Positions 54,955 to 64,000 of a DNA stretch of 64,000 bases are shown one piece after another. How positions within the stretch are numbered: position 1 is the first letter of the stretch; each line of letters opens with the position of its first letter. Under the pieces are notes generated by a model, which had not been told where the DNA came from, made no database searches, and saw only the letters and a program-made list of their open reading frames with translations. The position numbers and the translations under genes were made by a program. This DNA is from Isoetes taiwanensis (Eukaryota; Streptophyta; Lycopodiopsida; Isoetales; Isoetaceae): positions 7,055,546-7,119,545 of the forward strand of contig JAJEKV010000009.1 of the NCBI GenBank assembly GCA_021234155.1. The letters are read 5' to 3'.

Positions 54955-57700
54955 ATGGTACCTTCCGACACATTCCTTTTAATGATATCCCACTTCGAGT
55001 TACCCGGCATTGAATGCCATTCCTTCTTTCCACGCCCGTCGAATATTAATGGGTGTCCTTTGCCATCTGTCACATCGATCTTTCTTTCGTCTCATCCTCA
55101 CCGTTCATTGCTTCTCCCTTACGTTTTTGGGGACTTAGCCAAATTTTTGCCTCTCAATCCCCTTCTTCGCATCTTTTGACACTGGCATCATCAGCGGTTC
55201 TGTTTAGCCCTCTTCATACCTCTTAGCCTCGGTTATGCGCCCTAAAACAAACCTTTTCGTTCCTCTGCGCCTTCATCCTCCGTGCTTTCGACTTTCGTCT
55301 TCCGCCTTTGGCATCTCTCTTCGATTCTGCGAATCATTCCCATGTTTGCCCCAAGATTTTCTACACTTCAAGCTCTTTGCTCCCAAGGATCGGCCCTTTT
55401 TGCATCGTATCCTTCTTGGCGCCCACTTTCAGGTGAAGCCCTTGTTGGCCCCGATAAAGAAGTATTTGAGCGACACCAGCTTTACGAATTCTCTCAAAGC
55501 GGAACTTAGGCTCCAAATCCCCGATTCGCGGCGGTTCATCGCCAATATTGTTAACGACGCCCAGGAGGGGTACACCCGCGTGGTCGATGGCACCACTATT
55601 TCATTGACTCAACACTTGATTTCTGAGGTATTTCATATTCCTTGCACACTCCTTGTGTATCATGGTACGCTATACGGGATATTGATGTCCGCGAGTTTGG
55701 TGCACTCGCTTATCATGCCAATGTCCATCGTCGACCAATATCGACCAAGCCTCCGCGAGACCTTTGTTAAATTTACGTGGCGGAAATTCCTTGGGTATTC
55801 TATCAAGAACACCCATATCAATAAGCCTTTCTATAACCTGGTCCTTTTGCTACACACTCCAAACACCACATAGATTGGCCCCAAATGATGTTCTATCGGC
55901 TTCTCCAAGAAATGTCCACCGCCTTGAGGGTACCACTTCCATTCACGAAGTTTACGTGGGAGGGCACTTTCAAGCCCTCATCCGTCATTACTTCCTCCCA
56001 CACCACCAAATTCTCATACTTCCACTCGCGCTCCCTTCCGGTCAATCACCAAGTTGGCACATCACGCCCATCTTCCCACGGTCATGACCACAGTCCACAC
56101 TCATGTCCTTTGTCTCTTCCTCGCTACACCATCCACTTCACACCATTTTTCCCAAACCTCCCAAACCGGGCAGCGTGACCCGGTTCCACCACCACAACAC
56201 CCTCGTCGGTTGTTGTATCGATTATCGGCGGGATGCTCAAGCTGCTTTGCTCTTAAGTTACAAGAATCCCAAAGGCGCTCTTATGGCCGGGGTTCAACAG
56301 GCACTTTCGAGGCCTCGATGCGGTACACCAAGACCTTCAAGCTGCAAGCTTGCCCAAGTTGCAACTTTGGAGGCCAAACTTCAAGACAAGCATGAAGCTC
56401 TCTGCTGGGCTCATGCGGATCTCAAGTACACAAGCTCAAGTCAGCCAACTCGCGGATCAGCGGGGCTCAGCTCGGTCGAGAAATTCAGACTCTATTGGAG
56501 CACAACAAGTCCAAAAGCTGCTCTCACGAGTACCAAGGGCGAAGATATTGCTAAACTCAATGCCTTGTACTCGGGCGTGTGAAAATTTCAGCACTCAAGT
56601 TCAAAATCTTTCAGCCGGGGCGCTCAAGTAAGCCTCCTTGGCCCGGCTCGGCTTTCTACAGACCTCTCGGCTCACCTCTGCGCAAGATCGGCTACCGAGG
56701 TAAAGCGAGAAAATATTAGATGACGCGGAGATTGCCGTGCTTCGTCTCAATACACCGGGGAAATCTTCCTCTCAGGTCAATCCTTCTCAGAAACGGGTCC
56801 GTGACCAGTCACGCCTGCTACTCGAAAGGGACAATCGGATCCGTGATCTCGAACAACAGCTGCAGCAAGCTATTCAGTCTGCTGATGAGGCTCAAGCCAA
56901 ACTTGACGCCCAGACTTCAATTCTTCACAGAATGCCAGTGGACTTCCCAGCTCCCTCCTGCTATCATGATTATGTGGTTGCTCGACGCCACCTCTTCCTT
57001 TCAAAGTGGCACGCGGCTGATGGGCCAATGGATATCCTTTGGCGGTGCTGATTTTTCTCGGTTGGCGAGAACTCTCCATTGAAGACAAAGGGTTGTCTTT
57101 GTGCCCTTGTTGTCTTTGATCTCATACCTTTGTGCCCGATCCGGACTTTCTCACTTTCCGCGTGGTTCAGCCCATGGCTTATATCTTTCATGATTTCTAT
57201 CTGGGTGATACACAGGAAAACTTTGGCAATGGGCCACGCCAGCTTTTCCAGGGTGACCCCACTGCGCAATGGGTGCTTCAGGATAACAATCCATATCTTG
57301 CGGATCCTGCTCAGACCAAAACTTTTCATCAGGAGTACATGCCTGAGCTTGCCAATCATTTATCTCTCGGCAAGCGGAGCCCGGCTGCAACAAATTAGGA
57401 AGTATCTAGGACATCACGAAGATCTTCCCTATGCACAAGTCTATATCGACACCTCGCTGGTTACAATCGATTCTGGGCTCTTTTGGATAGCAAGGCGGTC
57501 CCCACGGGATGGGATAGCCCTCTGTCAACTCTCGGCTCTCTGCTTCTCTTTGGGATCGTGGTGTCGGGCACTTGATCCGGATCTTGTCGATCAATTCGGG
57601 GAGGCGCTTTCGGCAACCCACGCCCACGGGCATGGTTCCTTCTCCCTATGCTTCCACGGGCGTACCTCCCGCCCCGGGTTCTGACCCTCGATTGGCGCCT
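54955..57700 (+). pseudogene. Extra 3' coding region of element B (Athila-type ORF3, broken)
   Basis: Several long frames follow pol on the same strand. 55235-55873 encodes KPLLAPIKKYLSDTSFTN, then FIANIVNDAQEGYTRVVDG and TISLTQHLISEVFHIP, resembling the putative plant transposon domain found with Athila-like elements. It continues in other frames (IDWPQMMFYRLLQEMSTAL, 55875). 56740-56930 has coiled-coil character (RDLEQQLQQAIQSADEAQAK), and 57130-57400 contains DNNPYLADPAQTKTFHQEYM. A membrane segment or envelope signature was not seen, so I do not call it env. Function unknown. Confidence 0.5.
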
Positions 57701-58310
57701 TCCTTTTTTGGACCAAGGTCATGGATGGTCATGCGGCTGGACACCACCCTCGGATCTCGGCCGGATCTCGGTGGGATCCGTTTTTTAAGCGCTCACATTG
57801 GGAAGAAGGTGCTACTCACGGACAACACCACCAATTGGATCTACATTGCTAATGGCGTGGTTGCAACGGCCGGCGGCGGATGCGCTTCATGGTCTCAACA
57901 CCTTCTTGCGAGCGCCTCCACCTCACGATCCTTACATCCATCTTCAAGCAGGGATTTTCGCTGCCCTCAAATGCATTTTGCTAAGCTCCTTAAATCGGCG
58001 TCCCATTTTTCATTTTGCAATCCAAATGCGGCGTCGGTGCCTTTGGCCTTGAGACTGTCTCCTCATGGAGTGTCGGTACATTTCTTGGGCGCCCATCTTT
58101 GCGCTTGAAGACATGTAGTGCGCTCTCGTTTTCTTATTGATGCTGATCACGCCCTTGGGCCAAAACACACCTCAAGCTCTTCAATCACGCCAAGATCTCA
58201 TCAGCCCGATTACCATAATGGTGCCCGTCCTCACTCCGTGAGGATCACTTTCAGGCCCGATGGCTTCAGCCCTCGGCGCTTCCTCCTTTTCTTCACTCAC
58301 GAGTGTCGTT
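57701..58310 (+). other. 3' untranslated region of element B
   Basis: Short frames only; no supported protein. It ends at the polypurine tract. Confidence 0.4.
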
Positions 58311-58321
58311 TGGTGGGGGAG
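58311..58321 (+). other. Polypurine tract of element B
   Basis: TGGTGGGGGAG immediately before the 3' LTR start TGTTAAT. Confidence 0.65.
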
Positions 58322-58908
58322 TGTTAATCTGTGCCTCTGATGCGGGGACTATTCATCACATCACGTCGGACCCAGGTCAAGCTCAAAGATCCTCGGTCAA
58401 CCCACGGGTCGGACATCAAGCCTCCATGAGAAGACTAAGCGGCGAGCCCACCTTGATCAAAGCCTTTGGCTGTCAACAAAAGCGCCCTTCGGATAAGTAA
58501 TGACCCGTCGCAGCCAGCGTCGGCGTCGGCGTGATTCTAGGCACTTCAAGAGCCGCGCCAATATTCACCAAATCGGGCCTCCTTCCGGGAGTCGGCGCAG
58601 AGATCGGTCGAGTGTCTATATTGGGCCCAAGGCCATTGTACTATATATATGAGTAGAGTTAGCTCATAAGTTTTTAGATGAGTTTTGAGTCTTGTCTCCT
58701 TTCAGTTTTCTCTCTATTGCGAGAGCTCATGTATTTTCATCATTGATATCAAGGAAGCTTATCATCTTTCTCTCATTTGTTCTGTTCTCTTCTTTTTCTT
58801 CTCTTTCAGCAAATCCCGCGTGACATAGTCCCCCGGACTCTCCTGTTAGATCAACGGGTCCTCACAGAGGGCTGTCTTCCAGGAGTTCCCGAACCCAGAC
58901 CCCAAACA
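58322..58908 (+). repeat. 3' LTR of element B
   Basis: 587 bp, TGTTAAT to AAACA, followed by the TGTGT duplication. The TATA box CTATATATATG is at 58641-58651. It differs from the 5' LTR at many sites (for example TAGTCCTG against TAATCTG at the start), so the insertion is not recent. Confidence 0.88.
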
Positions 58909-58913
58909 TGTGT

Positions 58914-60235
58914 GTACCAGAGTCATCCAGGGTTAGGAAATTGATACTCCATGACACGCATAATAGCCCAATAGCCAGCCACGTAGGTTTCATGAAAACC
59001 TACTTCAAGATAAGAAGTAGCTACTACTGGCCCGGCATGAAGAAGCAGATAGCCAGGTACATTGGAGAATGTCGGCTATGTCAGCAGATGAAGGCAGAAT
59101 AGCTTCGAATTCCAAGAGCACTAGAGCCATTGCCAGTGTCAAATGCCAAATAGGAAGTAATAAGCATGGACTTCATAACAAGGCTCCCAAGAACCATAAG
59201 GGGCAGGGATGCCTTAATGGTAGTAGTCGACAAGTTGTCGAAAATGCGCATTTTATGCGTCGCGAGGACCGCGGATCGACATTGGATACCACCGTCTTGT
59301 TCACAAAGGAGATCTTTTGACTCCATGGGATGCCAAGGAAGATAATCTCTGATAGGGATTCGAAGTTCATGAGTGCATTTTGGCAAGATCTCTTTAGCAC
59401 CATCCAGACGAAGCTATTGATGAACACGGCATATCATCCTCAGACAGATGGGCAGACAGAGTGTACGAATCGGATTGAAGACATGTTGGGAAGCTACGTC
59501 TGGAACAAGCAATCAAAGTGGGATGACTATATCCACTTGATGGAGTTTGTATGCAATAGCACCAAGCAAGAGTCATCTCAAATGTCGTCGTTCATGATCA
59601 ATTACGGCTACCAATGTTTGACCCCAGACACTTGGCACAATATTCCAGCAGATGCTAGCCGACATGCAACAGTTGGTGGAGGAAGTGTGAGGATATCTTC
59701 TTGCAGCAAGGAGCTGACAGAAGAGGATGGCAGATAAGCACACGAATAGTAAAGGAGTTCCAAGTAGGGGACAAAGTTTGGCTGAATATCAAGGTCAAAC
59801 AAGCGAAGCTCTGCATCGACAATTGCAAGAAACTTGCTCCAAGGCGGGCTGGGCCATTCTGGATAACCAAAAGAGTAGGTAACCAATCCTACAAGCTGGA
59901 CCTGCCAGCACACTTGAAGATCCATAGCGTCTTCCACGTAAGTCTCTTAAAGAGGCACACTCCCAATCCAGACGGAAGTGTTGGAGACAACGGAGTTACT
60001 GGAAATGATGGACGATCAACTCAAGATTGTCCTGGAGGTTCGTCTTGACATGTCCTATAAGAAGACAAGAAGATCCCAATTTCTCCAATACCTAGTGAAA
60101 TGGACACTTACCTGTGAAAGACGCTACGTGGGTACTACAAACAGATCTGAAGAAGCGGTACCCTTGTATGGAGCAATACAAAGGTCGATTCATCATCGAA
60201 GTAGTCAATACCGAACCGATAGATGAATGGGAGGT
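58914..60235 (+). mobile_element. Element C: right part (integrase and chromodomain, decayed)
   Basis: It resumes with VPESSRVRKLILHDTHNSPI and the zinc domain (YIGECRLCQQMKAE, then a TAG at 59100-59102). 59320-59640 carries the DDE core (ISDRDSKFMSAFWQDL, AYHPQTDGQTECTNRIEDML). 59750-59960 holds VWLNIKVKQAKLCIDNCKKL, GPFWITKRVGNQSYKLDLPA and FHVSLLKRHTPNP. The chromodomain (TRRSQFLQYLVKWT, about 60065) is then lost to a frameshift. No 3' LTR was recognised after 60235. Confidence 0.82.
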
Positions 60236-60246
60236 TGATTAAGAAG

Positions 60247-60273
60247 TCTACTTCCGTCGCCACGAAAGTAGAC
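60247..60273. repeat. Small hairpin after element C
   Basis: GTCTACTTCCGT (60247-60258) and ACGAAAGTAGAC (60262-60273) pair with one mismatch around a 3-base loop. ATCCTAGGCATTA is then repeated directly at about 60295-60330. Function unknown. Confidence 0.5.
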
Positions 60274-60444
60274 GAAATTGAAAGATAAGAGATAATCCTA
60301 GGCATTAGTGATCATCCTAGGCATTATAGGGCGCTGTCTCCACGGCCACGGTGGAAGCATCCTCTTCTTACGCTGGGAGATTAGTCTTGCATCCATTTAG
60401 TTAAATTAGTTATAATAAATGGGTGGTTCCCTAATAACCAACTT

Positions 60445-60477
<33 letters not shown>

Positions 60478-60680
60478 TCCACGGGAAGCCGAAGCTTATG
60501 GGACAATTTACAACACACCCAGATGGGTCCTGCCCTCACCATTGTACATGGTTGAAGTGGTCCTTCCCCCACCAACTTTACAATGCATAGTCACTTTCAC
60601 AACGAGGCGTTGAACCTGTGACCTTGGGTACCACAAGACTAAATGCGTACTAACATAGTGTTGGACCTGCAGGCCAATAG
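60445..60680 (-). mobile_element. SINE-like repeat with (AAT)n tail
   Basis: On the minus strand, GTTAGTACGCATTTAGTC and then ACAGGTTCAACGCCTCG resemble polymerase III boxes A and B. About 150 bp further the sequence ends in a run of ATT units (plus strand 60447-60477). The boxes fit a tRNA-derived SINE; a target-site duplication could not be confirmed. Confidence 0.45.
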
Positions 60681-63600
60681 AAGGATCTAGACGATAGGAG
60701 GGTCGCACTGCGAAGACTTGCAACACATATTTTTGTCATAATGTGTTGCAAGGAGATGAAATGGACCTTCAAATTATAAAATTTTGGAAATTTTGTGAAT
60801 ATTAAGTGTGAAAAATTATAAAAGTTTTGTGGATATTAAATCTACTTAAAAAGTTTTTGCCCTTTCTCTCTCACGCCGGTGTGCCGGTATGCCCTTTCCG
60901 GCGTTACATTTGGAAGCCAAAAACGCGTTTTCCGGCCAATCTTCTTCTCCCGAATATTTTTGTGTTGTTTCTCTGCATTTTCCGGCAACATCTTCTCTCT
61001 CTTTCTCTCTCGCGACTGTGGGCGGTGGGTTAACTGCAACACTGCAGCTGCCGTTACGCTGGGGCATACCATCGTTTATGAAAATATAATGTGAGGGAGG
61101 GAGGTGGTGCGGTTTATACATTTTTTGAAATAGTTTTGGGGCACGTTTCTACAGGCCGGTGATGGCAGAGGAGTTTCTACGGCAAAACTAGGCTTAGAGG
61201 TGTAAAAATCGGTGTACCAATCTCAGGTAGAGGCTTATTGCTTATTTTTTTTCATGCTTAATACTCAAATCTAGCCCTGCCATAGCCATGAATTTTGCAT
61301 TGCTTAATGCCTTAGAAGATTTACAAGATTTACCATCTCATGCTTGACGACCAACTTTCTTCTCAGGTTTTTTTCTTTCATGGATCTGCTATTCGTGGAG
61401 TAAAAGCCAGCTTCCTTGAGCAATGGGTAACGCATCGAACCCTGCACCCTAAATCCGCATTTGTCCAGTTTTATAGAGGTTTGTTTTGCTCCTTCTGTCT
61501 GGTTTTGCAGTTCTATCATTTCTTCATTTTTTTTTATTTTTTTTTTTTGTGGAAACGGCAGTGGTATTATATTACATGTAAATACATAGTAATACAAAAA
61601 TACAGGGGGAAGCCCTGTTATGAAGACCAAATTGAAAAATGGTCTTGACACTCCCAAGGAGGATAATTACTTAAATTAAAACACTGATTAAAGTTTTTTA
61701 GGAATATCAAAATCAAAATTATAAAAGCATTAAGTTCCTCTTGTTCCTCTTGTTCTGGAAATTTCTGCTAATAAACTGAAACTTCAGTTTTCTGTGACAC
61801 CATCCAAGGAGATAATTGCCGAGGCATGAATGGTAAATCTGAACAGCAAGTCGTCAAGCTCCACTGCTCCATAGGGGGAGGAATCCAGAATTTCTTCATT
61901 TAGGGCCAAAATCCAACAAGGGAAACTGCAGCAGGCAAGCGGCATTTTCAACATGGTTGCATGGAGTGTTGATATATCAGAAGAAAAGAAAATCGAAATG
62001 CAAATCACTTGGTTGCCGTCACTTTTCACTTTTGCACAGATTCCTTTGATCCGGGAAGTTTTTCTCTACTTTCCTGTAATTCTTAGCGCCCGAAAATCTT
62101 CAGGTCTCTGCTCTGCGCATCCTGCTTGAAGTAAAAAAACTTCTGAATCAGTCCCACTGTGTGAAGGATGGAATGGCGTGGCAGTGGCCTCCTCATTTCT
62201 ATTTCCGGCGCCCCTGTTTTTCACAGGTATTTCTTCTAACAAGCTAATCATAGCAAGATAAAAAGGCCGGATTTGCTGTGGTTAATGCATTTCGTCCTTA
62301 GCTTTTCTGTTCTCTCTTATTTTCACCTTCCCAGCTTGCCCTTTCTTTGATAGGGTCAAGTAAAGATATGATATTTTATGTATCCATGGCTGTTCTACAT
62401 GTTTAGAAAGGGTCACTGGCTCAAATCTTGCATTCAAGACCCAAAATCTTGAAATATGTAAGATGACTTTTAATCATTTTGTAAACAGTAAACAAATGAA
62501 TTACAGATGTGTATTTGAATTTTGATGTGAATGTTTCTGAGGTGTATGGTCTATGAATCTCTGCTTCTGACAGAGCTTGCTTTTTCTTCCCCATTCTGAT
62601 TTTTTCCATTGTCACATCTCAAACTAATAGATATGCAGATAACCTTCTTGATCTTCTTTGCTATTGCTTGAGTTTCTTTCTTTTGCATAGCACAGAGCAA
62701 GGGCAAATGTAGTTAACCCATGAAATAGAAGAGACATTTGCATTTGCTGACTGTTTAACACTTGGAATAGAGTCAAAAATTACCATTTCGCACGTTTTAA
62801 TATTTGGTGCTCCTAGCTGGCATAGCGAAATAAAGAATTCCTTGCGTATAAAGGCTTTGCATGTTGCAATTTTTAAAGTTGTATTTTGGTGCAGCAGAGA
62901 ACCTTAGTGGAAACTTTTTGTAACCAAAGCCACTGGCCGATTACATGTTTTAAGAGCTTATTCTATTTTCTATAAAGAAGCTTCCAGTATAATTGAAGAA
63001 TTATTTAGCGTGCAGGTTGGCTCTGAAGAACAGAACAGAGGTAAATGGTGAAGCTCCGGCTATGGCATAACTGGGTTTGTGCAAAACGTATATACAGATA
63101 GAGATCACATGCAACAAACTCAATCTGATGGGGAAGCTTTTGATAAATCTGGCATTCTTTTGGGTTCACGTGATGTAAAAGCGAACCATGTTTGGCCCGC
63201 TCTCCAAGGCGCTGATAACCAGTTAAGATTGTGCCTTATTCTAAAACAATGTATGTTTTGTCTTCTATCTGATGGCATCACCCAAATTTTTGTTGTGCAG
63301 AACTAGAAAGTCGTCATGTTACTCGAAGGATCGAAACATTTCTCTACTTTCAACTCTCAAGACGAAAGGTTTGGAGCTTATAGATTTCTGTTATAAGTAA
63401 CAGTAGCTAGGTTTTTCAACTCTTTGTGCCTTTATTATTGGAAAGATTTATGCCTTGGGTTATTATGTTTTGGCACTAGATCATCAATATAGACGATATG
63501 TTGAAATTACCTGATTTGGAAAGTTTGATAACCTGTTAGAGATCGTTTGCAGACTAGCATATACTAAGGATTTGGGGTCATAATTGTTTTAGAAAATCTT

Positions 63601-63861
63601 TGGAATAAGTATCTTATTTTTTCCATGTCTCCATGTAGGAGAAAAGATGCTTTGCTAGAAGGTCCTCTAACTCTAGGAAGTAAATTGATAGTTTATGACA
63701 TGCAGCCAATGATTTTGTATCTAATAGGATCAATGACGAATGTGCAGGGCCAAACAAAGGCAGCCATGCTGATTATGCAAAGAACTCCTGGATATAGTGT
63801 TCTAACAGAGGTAACAACCATCTTTGTAATACACTGCATTTGTATCTGTAATATGGAGGCA
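60681..63861. other. Spacer; possible weak exons near the right end
   Basis: AT-rich, with a T-rich run at 61527-61549 followed by a GTGGTATTATATTACATG stretch similar to other poly(A)-tailed insertions. At 63301-63368 and 63639-63810 open stretches are bounded by AG and GT (GTGCAG|AACTAG...GAAAG|GTTTGG and ATGTAG|GAGAAA...CAGAG|GTAACA). The best frames of the two do not join directly, so they are only weak exon candidates. No gene is claimed. Confidence 0.3.
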
Positions 63862-64000
63862 CCCCTGACGCACCCCTCTATCTAAGGAGAAAAAGGCGGA
63901 TGGTTCGCCCTGGCACACCACCGTAGCCCGTGCTGATCTATGCAGCTTCATGACTGTCTCTGTAAAGCGTGGACCACAGCCGAACGCTAACATCATGGCA
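63862..64000 (-). mobile_element. LINE reverse transcriptase fragment at the window edge
   Basis: 139 bp match 42097-42235 of the LINE at 39984-42257 at nearly every base. On the minus strand they read VMKLHRSARATVVCQGEPSA, then FFSLDRGVRQGC. The match ends at 63862 exactly after the Cys codon of RQGC. The part outside the window would be the upstream RT. It is a 3'-truncated piece or a rearrangement end. Confidence 0.8.

Larger units (their letters stand above)
47844..58908 (+). mobile_element. Element B: Athila/Tat-like Ty3/gypsy retrotransposon with extra 3' coding region
   Basis: It is bounded by TGTGT at 47839-47843 and 58909-58913. LTRs are at 47844-48425 and 58322-58908. Order: gag with three zinc knuckles, protease of the IDGGSAVN type, RT, RNase H, integrase, then about 4 kb of further coding sequence before the polypurine tract. 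RT words such as VDYRKLNRARGRDHFPLPF and GHEMYSFMDGFS are those of the Athila/Tat branch. There is no chromodomain. Frames are broken many times. Excising it joins NKLC to VPESS and restores the element C integrase frame. Confidence 0.9.

Noticed and set aside
54955-57700. An envelope gene in element B
   Set aside because: The position fits an env-like ORF, but no signal peptide, cleavage site or membrane anchor is visible. It is described only as an extra 3' coding region.
63301-63810. Two exons of a host gene bounded by AG and GT
   Set aside because: The best reading frames do not join, and no family was recognised. It is listed only as a weak hint within the spacer.
1-64000. CRISPR arrays, rRNA, tRNA genes or bacterial operons
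   Set aside because: No regularly spaced identical repeats, no rRNA words and no complete tRNA cloverleaf were seen. Introns, LTR elements and poly(A)-tailed inserts point to a eukaryotic nuclear genome.

Overview
This window looks like nuclear DNA of a land plant with a large, repeat-rich genome. The evidence is an intron-containing F-box/Sel1/MYND-finger gene of a type known from plants, chromodomain Ty3/gypsy retrotransposons primed by initiator tRNA-Met, an Athila/Tat-like gypsy element, LINEs, SINE-like inserts, MITE-like elements and AT-rich spacers. The sequence alone does not fix the clade. Only one protein gene is intact (minus strand, 28186 to 25805, three exons, 504 residues). Everything else coding is mobile or decayed.

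Layout. 1-2567: the 3' end of a chromovirus with a truncated LTR. 3.2-8.3 kb: LINE fragments on the minus strand, with a CACTA-like terminus and a T/G-rich repeat array. 9.66-20.9 kb: a complete chromovirus (element A, 10122-20813) inserted into a relic of an Athila-like element. 20.95-21.9 kb: a LINE relic. 22-25.7 kb: local direct duplications, including a copy of the MYND gene's 3' end. 25.8-28.2 kb: the MYND gene. 28.2-32.2 kb: spacer with several long inverted repeats. 32.2-37.55 kb: a GC-rich, near-complete but frameshifted LINE. 37945-38225: a MITE-like element. 38.3-44.4 kb: an unusual two-gene cassette. 44.5-60.2 kb: a decayed chromovirus (element C) interrupted by the Athila-like element B (47844-58908). 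60.2-64 kb: spacer with a SINE-like repeat and a LINE fragment at the edge.

The most interesting part is 38.3-44.4 kb. Gene 1 encodes a histone H3-like protein. It has a start carrying KQTAR at the positions of H3 K4-R8, a charged linker of about 270 residues, and a C-terminal histone fold that aligns without gaps to canonical H3 (about 41 of 85 residues identical, counted by hand). Gene 2, directly downstream, is unrecognised. Each gene is preceded by a pair of hairpin modules about 60 bp long, 140-150 bp apart. Their inner stems show compensatory base changes between copies. Both genes carry nonsense and frameshift mutations. I infer the remains of a multi-gene unit with its own repeated control element; an endogenous large DNA virus or an uncharacterised transposon are the two origins I would test.

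The nesting can be read from target-site duplications. Element A sits in the B-type relic (ATCTA/ATCTC). Element B sits in the integrase of C (TGTGT on both sides; removing it restores the reading frame). A LINE sits at the stop codon of gene 1 (TATGTACATAAA on both sides), and a 151-bp SINE sits inside that LINE (TCCAAACA on both sides; removing it restores the LINE frame).
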